DNA of 64,000 nucleotides from Gammaproteobacteria bacterium (GTDB taxonomy: Bacteria > Pseudomonadota > Gammaproteobacteria > Pseudomonadales > Azotimanducaceae), in assembly GCA_028821515.1 (NCBI GenBank), contig JAPPGA010000009.1, forward strand, positions 1-64,000, read 5' to 3'. Shown here one piece after another: positions 37,612 to 46,174 of this stretch. The notes beneath the pieces were generated by a model, which did no database searches, had not been told where the DNA came from, and was given only the letters and a program-made list of their open reading frames with translations. Position 1 is the stretch's first letter. Each line of letters begins with the position of its first letter. Made by a program: the position numbers and the translations under genes.

Positions 37612-37651
37612 AATATGGGTAGCCGTATATGTTAGTACGGCGACCCATATT
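37612..37651. promoter_or_regulatory. 40-bp palindrome, likely VapBC operator
   Basis: AATATGGGT (37612-37620) pairs with ACCCATATT (37643-37651), and GCCGTA (37622-37627) pairs with TACGGC (37636-37641), all about one centre with a single mismatch between. The right arm reaches the first bases of the proposed vapB TTG. This layout fits a VapB dimer-of-dimers operator that also covers the start codon. No T-run follows, so it is not a typical terminator. Confidence 0.65.
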
Positions 37652-37895
37652 GAAGACAACGATCGAGATTCCCGATGACCTCGCCCGAACGGCAAAAGCA
37701 CATGCGGCGAGGGAGAACATTACGCTGCGCTCCCTGATTGAGCGTGGTTTGCGCCTCGTGCTGCGTGCGGACAGCCAAGAGGCTCGCTTCGAGCTCAGAG
37801 ATGCGTCCGTGGACGGCCGAGGTCTGCAACCATCGTATCGTGATGCCGAGTGGGCGCGAATTCGTGAATCGGCCTACGAGGATCGTGGCGGTTGA
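37650..37895 (+). CDS. vapB: VapB-type antitoxin (ribbon-helix-helix)
   Basis: 81 residues from TTG 37650 (LKTTIEIPDDLARTAKAHAA, the standard beginning of Arc/MetJ-like antitoxins). Residues 3-42 form a ribbon-helix-helix; the C-terminal part (FELRDASVDGRG, then YRDAEWARIRESAYED) is the toxin-binding tail. A GTG/ATG further upstream (37629) is open in frame but lies inside the palindrome. Its stop overlaps the vapC start as TTGA. Confidence 0.75.
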   Translation: MKTTIEIPDDLARTAKAHAARENITLRSLIERGLRLVLRADSQEARFELRDASVDGRGLQPSYRDAEWARIRESAYEDRGG

Positions 37896-38329
37896 TCGCG
37901 ACGGACACCAATGTGCTGGTCTATGCCCACCGTGCCGACTCCGAGTGGCACGAGCCGGCGAGGTCCCGTATCGAATCGCTTGCACAGGGCCGCGTGAGCT
38001 GGGGTCTGCCGTGGCCATGCCTGCACGAGTTCCTGGCCATAGTCACCCATCCACGAATCTACGATCCGGCCTCAACCATCGATATGGCCATCGACCAGGT
38101 AGACGCCTGGCTGGAATCCCCGGTTGCGCAGTTGCTGACGGAAACCGAGATGCACTGGAATGTGTTGAAGCGTGCATTGCACAACGGCCGGGTGCAGGGA
38201 CCGATGGTGCATGACGCACGCGTGGCGGCGCTCTGCATGGCGCACGGCGTGACGGAGTTCTGGACCGCCGATCGAGACTTCAGCCGATTTCCGGGCCTTG
38301 TCGCCAGGAATCCGCTGCACGACGCCTGA
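37892..38329 (+). CDS. vapC: VapC-type PIN-domain toxin
   Basis: 145 residues from TTG 37892. PIN active-site acids are in place: Asp 5 in ATDTNVLVYAH, Glu in CLHEFLAIV, Asp in GPMVHDARVAALC, and Asp in WTADRDFSRFP. VapC cleaves tRNA or rRNA when freed from VapB. It is translationally coupled to vapB. Confidence 0.85.
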   Translation: MIATDTNVLVYAHRADSEWHEPARSRIESLAQGRVSWGLPWPCLHEFLAIVTHPRIYDPASTIDMAIDQVDAWLESPVAQLLTETEMHWNVLKRALHNGRVQGPMVHDARVAALCMAHGVTEFWTADRDFSRFPGLVARNPLHDA

Positions 38330-38358
38330 CATTGACGTCGCTGCAAGCGCGGCCGCCG

Positions 38359-38733
38359 TCAAACGACGCCGGCGACGTGCGACGAGTTGATCGGGATGGT
38401 GTAGCCCGAGGGTCCCTTCACCGAGAATGAGTCGTGGATCCGTCCGCGTTCGATTGGCGTCGCTTCGATACCGTCCTCGACGAATCCCTGGTACACCGCA
38501 TCGACGTCGTCGACCATGAGGTCGAACGGCGCCCGCTGGCCTTCCGGGATGGGATCGTCGGTCTTGTTCAGTATCAGGTGCGTACCGCCGCGCAACTCGA
38601 GGATCGCGAAGTCGTCGCGTTCCAGGATCTCCCGCATCCCGTGACGGACGAAGAAGCCATATGCGTCCCGCACATCCGAGACCGCCATTCTCATGTGACC
38701 TACGGCGAAAACCGGTCGTTCGTCATCTTTCAC
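38359..38733 (-). CDS. VOC/glyoxalase-family protein
   Basis: 124 residues from GTG 38733, with GGGAGG upstream. FAVGHMRMAVSDVRDAYGFF, LELRGGTHLIL, PFDLMVDDVDAVYQGFVEDG, and FSVKGPSGYTIPINSS show the paired beta-alpha-beta-beta-beta units of the vicinal-oxygen-chelate fold. Members include glyoxalases, dioxygenases and resistance proteins. His and Glu ligands are only partly present, so the activity cannot be stated. Confidence 0.7.
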   Translation of the reverse strand: MKDDERPVFAVGHMRMAVSDVRDAYGFFVRHGMREILERDDFAILELRGGTHLILNKTDDPIPEGQRAPFDLMVDDVDAVYQGFVEDGIEATPIERGRIHDSFSVKGPSGYTIPINSSHVAGVV

Positions 38734-38878
38734 GTGGCACCTCCCGTGGTTGTCTCAGGGGAATCATACGAACATTGGGGCGATTGGGCACGGACGAGAT
38801 ACGGCAGCCAGGCGCGGTAGTACACTTTGGGGAATCGAGGTACCCCTCGTGCCCGTCCACTGGCTCAAGGAACGAGAA

Positions 38879-39730
38879 ATGTCCGACACCAAGACCCCCG
38901 TGATCGACTCCCAGGTACATTGCTATGAGCGAAACCGCCCCGAGCGTCCGTGGGCGAACCCTTCGGACTGGCCCGCGGAGGTCACCGGAGACGATGCGGT
39001 GGCGTTCATGGACCGCGTGGGGGTCGACGGCGCCCTGTTCGTTTCGGCGTTCTCCCTGTACCGGTTCGATGCGAGCTACGCGGTAGAGGTGCAGGCGCAG
39101 CACCCTGGTCGATTCGGCATCATCAAGCCCTTCGATACGCGCGACCCGGCCGTGGCGGAAGCGCTGGCGGACTGGGCGGCGCAGCCGGGCGTCGTCGGTG
39201 CGCGGATCATGATGGTGGCCCCGGGTGCGGCCCAGGCCGCAGGTGTGGACAGCATGTGTGCGGCGGCGGCACGCCTTGGGTTGCCGGTCAACGTGCTGTG
39301 CTGGGGCAACGTCGCCGAATTCGCCGAGGTCGCGGGCCGGCACCCGGACACGCAACTCGTCATTGACCACATGGGCATCTCGCAACCGACCGAGCCGCCG
39401 GCGTCGCCGGAACCGTTTGCTGATCTCGACAACGTGCTGGCGCTCGCGCGGCTCGACAATGTGGCGATCAAAGTCTCCGGCGCCTGTACGCTGTCCCACG
39501 AGCCGTTCCCGTTTCCCGACATCTGGGACCCGCTGGCGCGCATCTTCGATGCGTTCGGCATCGAGCGGTGCATGTGGGGAACGGACTGGACGCGCGCCGC
39601 CAACGTGGTCGACCCCGAAGAGTCCGTGAAGGCGTTCTTTGTCACGGACCGGCTGTCGGACTCGGACCGCGCCGCGTTGATGGGCGGCAGCCTGTCGAAG
39701 ATCTATAACTGGGCACCGTCTCGGGACTGA
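38879..39730 (+). CDS. amidohydrolase family protein (PF04909 type)
   Basis: 283 residues from ATG 38879. VIDSQVHCYERN is the family's N-terminal metal motif with one His missing (D-x-Q-x-H), as in many 2-pyrone-4,6-dicarboxylate lactonase-like proteins. LVIDHMGISQP, VAIKVSGACTL and CMWGTDWTRAANV are the later conserved blocks. It likely opens a lactone or removes a carboxyl group from a small organic acid. It is divergent from the VOC gene. Confidence 0.82.
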   Translation: MSDTKTPVIDSQVHCYERNRPERPWANPSDWPAEVTGDDAVAFMDRVGVDGALFVSAFSLYRFDASYAVEVQAQHPGRFGIIKPFDTRDPAVAEALADWAAQPGVVGARIMMVAPGAAQAAGVDSMCAAAARLGLPVNVLCWGNVAEFAEVAGRHPDTQLVIDHMGISQPTEPPASPEPFADLDNVLALARLDNVAIKVSGACTLSHEPFPFPDIWDPLARIFDAFGIERCMWGTDWTRAANVVDPEESVKAFFVTDRLSDSDRAALMGGSLSKIYNWAPSRD

Positions 39731-39932
39731 CGGCCCGGCGCAAGGCCAGCCTGGGGGGAATCAGGACGCGTCTGGCGTAACAGGTTGCGCCATCCGGAAT
39801 CGGTGGCGCTCGGGATGCGCATCCGGCCTGGAGCGCGTCCGCGCGCTGCGGCGGCAAACCGTCGCATTCAGCCTTGGTTCAGAGTGGTGTGGGTAAGGTC
39901 GCCCACCGAAAACGAACCACTGGAGACTGGCC
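39731..39932. other. intergenic gap
   Basis: About 200 bp between the amidohydrolase and the outer-membrane protein gene. No gene, repeat or clear promoter was recognised. Confidence 0.4.
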
Positions 39933-40622
39933 GTGCGACACTTCATCAACATCGCCTTGGTCCTCGCCTTCTCGGCCGCGGCCCAGGCACAACTCCCCGA
40001 CCTCACCTACAACGCCTTTTCGGCGGGCTTCACGCGCACCGATGTCGACCATGCCACCGAGGACGCCGACAGCTTGACGGTGGGCTTATCCTACGAGATC
40101 AACGAGACGTTCCACCTGTGGGGCCAACTCGACCGCACGACGCTTGACCAGGCCATCGAGTTCCCGTTTTTCACGGACGACGTGGTCGTGGACCACCCGG
40201 GCATCGGCTTGCCGCCCGTTGAGACCAAGGTACGGTCGCTTGGCCTCGCCGTCGGCGGCGGCTTTCACAACGACCTGACGGACAGCCTGAGCGGCTATGC
40301 GCGGCTGGGCTTCGTCTACGCCGACACCGAGGTCGAGGTGAGCACCTTCGGGACGGTGTTCGAAGGCACTGGCGTGACCTTCGGGGGCGATGGCCTCACG
40401 ACGACCGAGTCCAGCACGGACTTCGTTCTGTCGGCAGGGCTGCGCTACAAAGCGGTCGATTGGTTGGATCTGTTCGGTGGACTCTCGCAAGTGGGTGAGG
40501 ACAGCACCACCGGGCACGCTGGCGCAGAGTTCTGGATCGCGAACGGCTGGGGCGCGCAACTCGCCGGCGTCCTCGGCGACAATTCGCAGGGGTTCTCGCT
40601 CGGCGTCGTCCGGCGTTTCTAG
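39933..40622 (+). CDS. small outer-membrane beta-barrel protein
   Basis: 229 residues from GTG 39933. Signal peptide MRHFINIALVLAFSAAAQA is followed by alternating hydrophobic strands (SLTVGLSYEINETFHLWGQL, SLGLAVGGGFHNDL) and the last residue is Phe (SLGVVRRF), the sorting signal for BAM-assembled barrels. The size suggests an eight-stranded barrel like OmpX/OmpA-type proteins. Its function is unknown. Confidence 0.72.
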   Translation: MRHFINIALVLAFSAAAQAQLPDLTYNAFSAGFTRTDVDHATEDADSLTVGLSYEINETFHLWGQLDRTTLDQAIEFPFFTDDVVVDHPGIGLPPVETKVRSLGLAVGGGFHNDLTDSLSGYARLGFVYADTEVEVSTFGTVFEGTGVTFGGDGLTTTESSTDFVLSAGLRYKAVDWLDLFGGLSQVGEDSTTGHAGAEFWIANGWGAQLAGVLGDNSQGFSLGVVRRF

Positions 40623-40675
40623 GTCACGATCGTCGGCGGAATGCGCCTCGTTGCAAGCGTCTGTTGCGGCCCGGG

Positions 40676-41527
40676 CTACACGTCCTCGTAGTAGTCCGGC
40701 ACCAGCGTCTGATCTTCCTTCGGCGGACGCACGTAGCCCGCGTCCGGGGCGCGCGGAGGCAGTTTGATCGGTTCCGGGGTCAAGTCCTCATACGGGATGA
40801 GGCTGAGAAGGTGACTGATGCAATTCAGCCGCGCGCGCTTCTTGACGTCTGCCTCGACCACGTACCACGGTGCCTGCTTGATGTCCGTGTGCAGGAACAT
40901 GACGTCCTTCGCGCGGGAGTATTCCACCCACCTTCGCCGTGACTCCAGGTCCATGGGACTGAGCTTCCAGCGCTTCGTGGGATTCGCGAGACGCTCGTGG
41001 AAGCGACGTTCCTGTTCTTCATCACTGACCGAAAACCAGTACTTGATCAGCTTGATTCCGGAACGCACGAGCATCCGTTCGAACTCTGGGCACGAACGCA
41101 TGAATTCCTCGTACTCGTCATCCGTGCAGAACCCCATGACTCGCTCGACGCCGGCGCGGTTGTACCAGCTCCGATCGAACAGCACCATTTCGCCGGCGGC
41201 CGGCAAATGTTCCACGTAGCGCTGGAAGTACCACTGCGTCCTTTCGCGCTCCGTGGGGGTCGCCAATGCCTCGATGCGGCATACGCGCGGATTCAGGCGT
41301 TGGGCGATGCGCTTGATCGTACCCCCTTTCCCGGCGGCGTCACGGCCCTCGAACAGGACGACGACCTTGAGCTTCCGACTCTTTATCCACTCCTGCAACT
41401 TGACCAGTTCACTCTGCAACCTCTCCAGTTCACTGGCGTAGACGCTGTTCGGTATGGTCCTCCTTTCGGCCTTGATGTCCGCGACCAACGGCTCGATTGG
41501 CCGGGAGCGGTTCTTACGTTTCGCCAT
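40676..41527 (-). CDS. ppk2: polyphosphate kinase 2
   Basis: 283 residues from ATG 41527, with GGGAGGAGG upstream. Walker A in FEGRDAAGKGGTIKR and Walker B with lid in LFDRSWYNRAGVERVMGFC are diagnostic of PPK2. RRWVEYSRAKDVMFLHTD is also conserved. PPK2 moves phosphate between polyphosphate and nucleotides, usually making GTP or ATP. Its length fits single-domain class I PPK2. The DM13 gene lies 23 bp upstream on the same strand. Confidence 0.93.
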   Translation of the reverse strand: MAKRKNRSRPIEPLVADIKAERRTIPNSVYASELERLQSELVKLQEWIKSRKLKVVVLFEGRDAAGKGGTIKRIAQRLNPRVCRIEALATPTERERTQWYFQRYVEHLPAAGEMVLFDRSWYNRAGVERVMGFCTDDEYEEFMRSCPEFERMLVRSGIKLIKYWFSVSDEEQERRFHERLANPTKRWKLSPMDLESRRRWVEYSRAKDVMFLHTDIKQAPWYVVEADVKKRARLNCISHLLSLIPYEDLTPEPIKLPPRAPDAGYVRPPKEDQTLVPDYYEDV

Positions 41528-41550
41528 TGCCTCCTCCCATTCCGACCACT

Positions 41551-42048
41551 TTACTCCGATATTGGTGCTACCGGCGAGATCGTGGCGGGAGAGATGAGGA
41601 CGTTGAATTGCTCGCACCAGATAACCACGGACCGAAAGTTCGCGAGGTCGATGCCGGCGGGAATCGCGTAGTTCTGGCTGCCGGCGAACGCTTTGAGCCG
41701 GCCGAGATCGACGTACATGGACTTTTCGACCTCGGTGTCGGGTGTGACCTCGGCGAGCGGGACGAGGTAGACGTGAAATTTCGGTCCCGGGCCGACCTCG
41801 AAGTCCGACTCCAGGCGTAGCAGGTCGGGGTAGATGGTCGCGGTGCCGCGTCCGTAGTGGATCGGGTCCGACGGATTGGCGTGGATGAAGGTGGCATGGG
41901 CGATGGCATCGCCCTGCGTCTTGCCCGGCAGGGGCTCGTTTACCTCGGGCGGCGGGAACAGGTAAGGGAAGACCGCGATGCCCACCGTGAAGCCGAGACC
42001 TGCGCCGAGCAACCCACCCACAACGAAGCCGATCAATGCCCGTTTCAT
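41551..42048 (-). CDS. membrane-anchored DM13-domain protein
   Basis: 165 residues from ATG 42048. A single N-terminal membrane anchor (ALIGFVVGGLLGAGLGFTVG) is followed by a DM13 domain: GDAIAHATFIHANPSDPIHY, LRLESDFEVGPGPKFHVYL, GSQNYAIPAGIDLANFRSVV, and IWCEQFNVLIS with the conserved Cys. DM13 is proposed to work in extracytoplasmic redox reactions. The frame continues upstream over the hemE end, but that part is not coding for this protein. Confidence 0.82.
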   Translation of the reverse strand: MKRALIGFVVGGLLGAGLGFTVGIAVFPYLFPPPEVNEPLPGKTQGDAIAHATFIHANPSDPIHYGRGTATIYPDLLRLESDFEVGPGPKFHVYLVPLAEVTPDTEVEKSMYVDLGRLKAFAGSQNYAIPAGIDLANFRSVVIWCEQFNVLISPATISPVAPISE

Positions 42049-42104
42049 TCGTGCGCCGCAGACTTCGATGGGGGTCGCGCCATCATTCTTCGGTGATCCT
42101 TGGC

Positions 42105-43130
42105 TCAGCGCCGCGCAGATTGCTCGTGGACATAATCGATCAGGAACTTGACGTTGTCGACCGGAGTCTGGGGAAGAATACCGTGGCCGAGGTTGAAGAT
42201 GTGTCCCGGACGTCCGTGGGCTTCGTCGAGCACCCTTTGCGCCTGCGCTGCCACGGTTTTCCGATCGGCGCAGAGCGCGGTCGGGTCCATGTTGCCCTGT
42301 GCCGCGGGCATGCTGAGGCGATCCCAGGTCGCGCCCAGCGGCGTGCGCCAGTCGAGGGCGAGGAAATCGGGCCCGGTCTCGAACATGGCTTCGACTAGGT
42401 GAGAATTGCCGGTGCCGAAATAGATCACCGGAACGCGGCCACCGATGGAAGCCATGAGTCGCGAAGTGTGCCGCTTCACGTAGCGGTCGTAGTCCTGCCG
42501 CGACAGGCAACCCACCCAGCTGTCGAAAATCTGCACCGCATGAACACCACTATCGATCTGCAGCCGGACATAGTCGCTGACGGCGGCGACCAGTTTGTCC
42601 ATCAACGTGTCCCATACCGTCGGACTTTGGTACATGAGCCGTTTCACGTGCAGGTAATTGCGGGAACCCTTGCCTTCGACGGCGTAGGACGCCAGGGTGA
42701 AAGGCGCGCCGGCAAAACCGATCAATGGCGTGCCTTGGGGCAACCCATCGAGTATCTGTCTAATGGTGTCGGCGATATACCCGGTACCTTCCCGTGCCGG
42801 GGGAGTGGCAAGCCCCGATACGTCGGCCGCGCTGCGCAGGGGGTTGCCGATGACGGGTCCGACGTCCTGCAGGTAGTCGAGATCCAGTCCCATCGGCACC
42901 AGTATCGGCAACAGGTCCCCGAACATGATCGCCGCATCGGTGCCGAGAATGCGCTGCGCATCGAGAGCCGCGCGGGCTGCCAGGTCAGGGGTGGTGAAGA
43001 ACTCTAGGCTGGGAGTATCGCCCTTCAGGGCGTGATACTCGGGCATGTAGCGGCCGGCCTGGCGGTTCAGCCAGACAGGCGTGCAGTCCGCCGGCTCGCC
43101 CCGGCATGCCTTGAGAAACCGCGAATTCAA
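42105..43130 (-). CDS. hemE: uroporphyrinogen decarboxylase
   Basis: 341 residues. CTPVWLNRQAGRYMPEYHAL is the HemE signature; MFGDLLPILVPMGLDLDYL, GFAGAPFTLASYAVEGKGS and FNLGHGILPQTPVDNVKFL complete the match. It decarboxylates uroporphyrinogen III to coproporphyrinogen III in heme synthesis. Its ATG overlaps the fabV stop as ATGA, so it is translated after fabV. Confidence 0.95.
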   Translation of the reverse strand: MNSRFLKACRGEPADCTPVWLNRQAGRYMPEYHALKGDTPSLEFFTTPDLAARAALDAQRILGTDAAIMFGDLLPILVPMGLDLDYLQDVGPVIGNPLRSAADVSGLATPPAREGTGYIADTIRQILDGLPQGTPLIGFAGAPFTLASYAVEGKGSRNYLHVKRLMYQSPTVWDTLMDKLVAAVSDYVRLQIDSGVHAVQIFDSWVGCLSRQDYDRYVKRHTSRLMASIGGRVPVIYFGTGNSHLVEAMFETGPDFLALDWRTPLGATWDRLSMPAAQGNMDPTALCADRKTVAAQAQRVLDEAHGRPGHIFNLGHGILPQTPVDNVKFLIDYVHEQSARR

Positions 43131-44311
43131 GAGGATGCGGTCTGGCCCAGCGTGTGGTCGACATCGGCGTCGTAGTCGACGCCTTCGATGCCGAAGCCGA
43201 AGAGCTTGAGAAAGTCTTCGCGGATGCCGACGGTATCGCCGAGCTCGGTGACGTTTTCAGTGTTGACCGCCGCCCAGCGCCGCCCTACTTCGGCCTGGAT
43301 CTCTTCGGCCAGTTCCCGGTCGTCAAGGCGGAAACGTCCCGTTTCGTCGAGTTGCCGGGACCCGTCGGCATACAGCGCCGTGCGGAACAGCCGGTCGATA
43401 TGGGCGGTGCAGTCTTCGTGCGTGGCCGCATCTTTCATCACGCGGAAGAGGAGGGCGGTATAGAGCGGTATGGTCGGTATCGCGGAACTCGCCTGCGAGA
43501 CGATGGCCTTCAGCACCGCGATACGGGCTTCGCCATCGATGGCGCCAAGGCGCTCGTTGATGGTGTCGGCGGCACGCTGCAGGTCTTCCTTCGCCTTGCC
43601 GAGGGTGCCGTGCCAATAGATGGGCCAACTGATCTCGCTGCCGATGTAGGTGTAAGCTACGGTCTTGAAGCCCGGCGCCAGCACCTTCGCCTCCAGCAGC
43701 GAATCCATCCAGTACTCCCAGTCCTCGCCACCCATCACGGCGACCGTGTCCGCGGTTTCCGCGTCGCTGGCCGGTGTGATGTCGACTTCATGTACGACGC
43801 CGCGGTCCTGGTTCAGGGTCTTCGCGCGCAGCGTTTCCCCGAGCGGCTTGATGACGGACCGGTGGAGTTCTCCCGTGCGCGGATGTTGCCTCACGGGGGC
43901 TGCCAGGCTGTAGACCAGCAGGTCGACCTGGCCCATGGACCGACGGATTTCATCGATCGCCCTGGATTTCATTTCATCCGCGAACGCGTCGCCGTCGAGC
44001 GTCTCGGCATACAACCCGCGCGCTCTCGCGGACGCCTCGAAGGCGACGTTGTTGTACCAGCCCGCCGTCGCCGTGCGCCGCTCGGTGGGCGGCTTTTCGA
44101 GGGATATGCCGAGCGTGCCGGCATCGCTTCCGAACGCCGCGACAATACGCGAGGCGAGCCCGTAACCGGCGGATGCCCCGACCACCAGCGCGTTGCTGGG
44201 ACCGTTGGGCAGCGGCGCGATGCTCGCGGCGGCGTTGGCCACGTTGGCGGCGCAGCCGGCGGGATGCGCCGTGGTGCAGATGAAGCCCTTGATCCGGGGT
44301 CTGACGATCAT
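43127..44311 (-). CDS. fabV: enoyl-ACP reductase FabV
   Basis: 394 residues, the usual FabV length. The start MIVRPRIKGFICTTAHPAGC is canonical. NAD-binding VVGASAGYGLASRI and the long-spaced Tyr/Lys active site in AYTYIGSEISWPIYWHGTLG followed by KAK are visible. It reduces trans-2-enoyl thioesters in the last step of fatty-acid elongation. FabV commonly confers triclosan tolerance when it replaces FabI. It overlaps the upstream kinase-like gene and the downstream hemE gene by four bases each. Confidence 0.95.
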   Translation of the reverse strand: MIVRPRIKGFICTTAHPAGCAANVANAAASIAPLPNGPSNALVVGASAGYGLASRIVAAFGSDAGTLGISLEKPPTERRTATAGWYNNVAFEASARARGLYAETLDGDAFADEMKSRAIDEIRRSMGQVDLLVYSLAAPVRQHPRTGELHRSVIKPLGETLRAKTLNQDRGVVHEVDITPASDAETADTVAVMGGEDWEYWMDSLLEAKVLAPGFKTVAYTYIGSEISWPIYWHGTLGKAKEDLQRAADTINERLGAIDGEARIAVLKAIVSQASSAIPTIPLYTALLFRVMKDAATHEDCTAHIDRLFRTALYADGSRQLDETGRFRLDDRELAEEIQAEVGRRWAAVNTENVTELGDTVGIREDFLKLFGFGIEGVDYDADVDHTLGQTASS

Positions 44312-45312
44312 TGATGCATCATACCTTCGCGTACCGCGAGCCGCATGGCGGCGGGCACGTCGATCACCCAGGGTCCGTCGCGCCGAATCTGCAGCGTCGC
44401 GGCATCGTGGTTACCGAACCGGTGTTCCCGGTCGCCGTCCAGCGCCAGTACCCCGGGACCCGGGAACAGGACCGGCGTATCGAATGGAATCCGATGCGCC
44501 GCGACAACCTCGAGGTGGCTGAAGAGACCCGGAGAGAGAGGGGCGTTTACGACGCGTCCTCCCCGGTTGCCTCCGAGTTCCACCAACAGGCCGCAATCAT
44601 CGTCGGCATCGACGACATCGATCAGGCCGCCGATGGCCGAGGTGCCGATCGCGTCCGGCTCCGACCGCGTCAGGAGGATCCTTCTCAGCCGGTTCGCGTC
44701 GAATGGCAGCATGTTGCCGACGACATCTCCCGCGAGAAGGGCGGCGTCGACCAGTCCGACATCGGTGGTGCCGTCGGTGAGACGCACATGCAGCAGCTTG
44801 CAGCGCCGTCGGGCGTCGGCATATCCGGAAACGGAGTCAAGACGACCTGCCGCAACGAGACCGGCGACCATGCCCGCGGTGGTGGGTTCGGCCATGGTCG
44901 GGAAGACATTGTTAGTTCCAACGGAGATCGGGACGAGATTGATGTCGCGCGCGACACGTGCGACGGCGCGATTGGTGCCATCGCCCCCCAATGTCACGAT
45001 AGTCGTGACGCCCGCTTCCAGGAATGCCTGAACGGCGGTTTCGGTGTCCCGCGCATCGTGTCTCAGGGGCGTCTCAACCACGTGGACTTCCGCCCTGAGC
45101 GGCAACAACGACAGCGCTTCGGAGGCAATGCGGAACGGTTCCCGCGCGACAAAGATGTGCCCCGCGCCAACAGCATCCGCCCCCGCGGCGATGCGCGCCA
45201 CCATGTCGCGTTTCGCCTCGTGGGTCATGTTTGTCGCCCGCGCGGCCAGACGCCGCACGTCGCGCCCCGCCATGGGGTTGACACAGATGCCGATGTGCGC
45301 GGATTGGCTCAA
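44308..45312 (-). CDS. ATP-NAD kinase-family protein, AcoX-like
   Basis: 334 residues from TTG 45312 (AGAGGAC upstream; no in-frame ATG before the conserved start HIGICVNPMAGRDVRRLA). TIVTLGGDGTNRAVARVARD is the GGDGT nucleotide-phosphate motif; NLVPISVGTNNVFP follows. AcoX proteins belong to the NAD kinase/diacylglycerol kinase superfamily and occur with acetoin genes, but their reaction is not established. Here the partner genes are fabV and hemE, joined by four-base overlaps, not acetoin dehydrogenase. Confidence 0.75.
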   Translation of the reverse strand: MSQSAHIGICVNPMAGRDVRRLAARATNMTHEAKRDMVARIAAGADAVGAGHIFVAREPFRIASEALSLLPLRAEVHVVETPLRHDARDTETAVQAFLEAGVTTIVTLGGDGTNRAVARVARDINLVPISVGTNNVFPTMAEPTTAGMVAGLVAAGRLDSVSGYADARRRCKLLHVRLTDGTTDVGLVDAALLAGDVVGNMLPFDANRLRRILLTRSEPDAIGTSAIGGLIDVVDADDDCGLLVELGGNRGGRVVNAPLSPGLFSHLEVVAAHRIPFDTPVLFPGPGVLALDGDREHRFGNHDAATLQIRRDGPWVIDVPAAMRLAVREGMMHQ

Positions 45313-45421
45313 ACGACGTCCTCTTGCCGGGTTCGAATGCGCTACGCGGCAAGCTGACTGAACGCTGGCCGCCGTTCAGAGTCTAAACGGACGTAAGCGT
45401 CGTACATCAAAGGAGCGCAAT

Positions 45422-45775
45422 ATGAACTTGCAATCGAAGACCCTTCTGCCCGTCGCCATTGTCGCCCTGATTTCCGGGTTGGCGACGACACTCTGGGCAG
45501 ACCATCAGGACGATGATGGCGATGCCACCGCTGCTGCCCATGACCCGAATGGTGGCGAATCGCTGGTGGCATCCAAGGTACACAGCCGTGAAGCGGCCGA
45601 TAGGACACCTGTCGTTGGTTCTTCTCCCGTGTTGCCCGCTCAGCCGGACAACGGTCATGACGAGGAAGACAGCGGCCTGGTGATCAGGCAGGGTGATGTC
45701 ATCGAATTCGACAACGTGCCCTACATTGAACCGGTGCGCATTCAGCCAGCCAGTTCATCGATCCCGACCCGGTAA
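45422..45775 (+). CDS. small secreted acidic protein, unknown function
   Basis: 117 residues with AAAGGAG upstream of ATG 45422. A clear signal peptide (LLPVAIVALISGLATTLWA) is followed by an Asp/Glu/His-rich, low-complexity mature part (DHQDDDGD, NGHDEEDSG). No family is recognised. The mature acidic His/Asp pattern could bind metal or calcium, but this is only a guess. A strong hairpin lies just after its stop. Confidence 0.6.
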   Translation: MNLQSKTLLPVAIVALISGLATTLWADHQDDDGDATAAAHDPNGGESLVASKVHSREAADRTPVVGSSPVLPAQPDNGHDEEDSGLVIRQGDVIEFDNVPYIEPVRIQPASSSIPTR

Positions 45776-45794
45776 CTGACTGGGGCATGGGCCC

Positions 45795-45823
45795 GCCTAG
45801 TGTCGTGTGACACGACGCTAGGC
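45795..45823. repeat. 29-bp near-perfect palindrome
   Basis: GCCTAGTGTCGTG and CACGACGCTAGGC form a 13-bp stem with one G-T wobble and a three-base loop. It lies 20 bp after the stop of the small secreted protein and 7 bp before the broken oxidase copy. It lacks a T-run. It could be a factor-aided terminator or the end of a small mobile repeat. Confidence 0.6.
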
Positions 45824-45829
45824 CCCGGC

Positions 45830-46062
45830 GCCTTCCTTGCGGCCAGTGCGGCGAGGACCTTCGGTGGCGACATCGGCACGCGGCCACCGGTGAGTGCGGC
45901 CTTGGATGCCAGTTCGGCGAGCGAAAGCGGTTCGAACTTGCCCGCGTTGGAGCCCGCGGGATGCGCGTGGTCGTCTCTCCAGTCCACGGCGTCCACGTCG
46001 ATGTCCCAGAGCATGGCGGCCCGTGTCCGCAGTTGGTTCACCATGGTTTCGACACTGGCAGC
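45830..46062 (-). pseudogene. broken copy of the molybdopterin oxidase 3' region
   Basis: The minus-strand reading ETMVNQLRTRAAMLWDIDVD, then EPLSLAELASKAALTGG, matches the oxidase gene at 47590-47770 almost residue for residue, and DNA identity is high. At 45880 it jumps directly to PMSPPKVLAALAA, the C-terminus of the same protein (47110-47165), omitting about 420 bp. The frame then runs on into unrelated sequence. It is a partial, internally deleted duplicate and not a gene. Confidence 0.82.
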
Positions 46063-46174
46063 GCTTGCGCTGTGACAATGCGAATGCGTCACATTGTTCC
46101 AGTACGAGCGCTTGCACCGAGACGCGTCCCCGCATAGGGTAGACGCATTCTCGCCTGTCTACCTAGTGACTGCC

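Noticed and set aside
45742-46092. 116-codon open frame on minus taken as a gene
   Set aside because: It is the internally deleted oxidase duplicate with unrelated ends, so it is listed as a pseudogene.
46071-46093. TGTGAC ... GTCACA inverted arms upstream of the second vapB as an operator
   Set aside because: Arms are only 6 bp with an 11-bp spacer and overlap the end of the broken oxidase copy, so the support is too weak to list.
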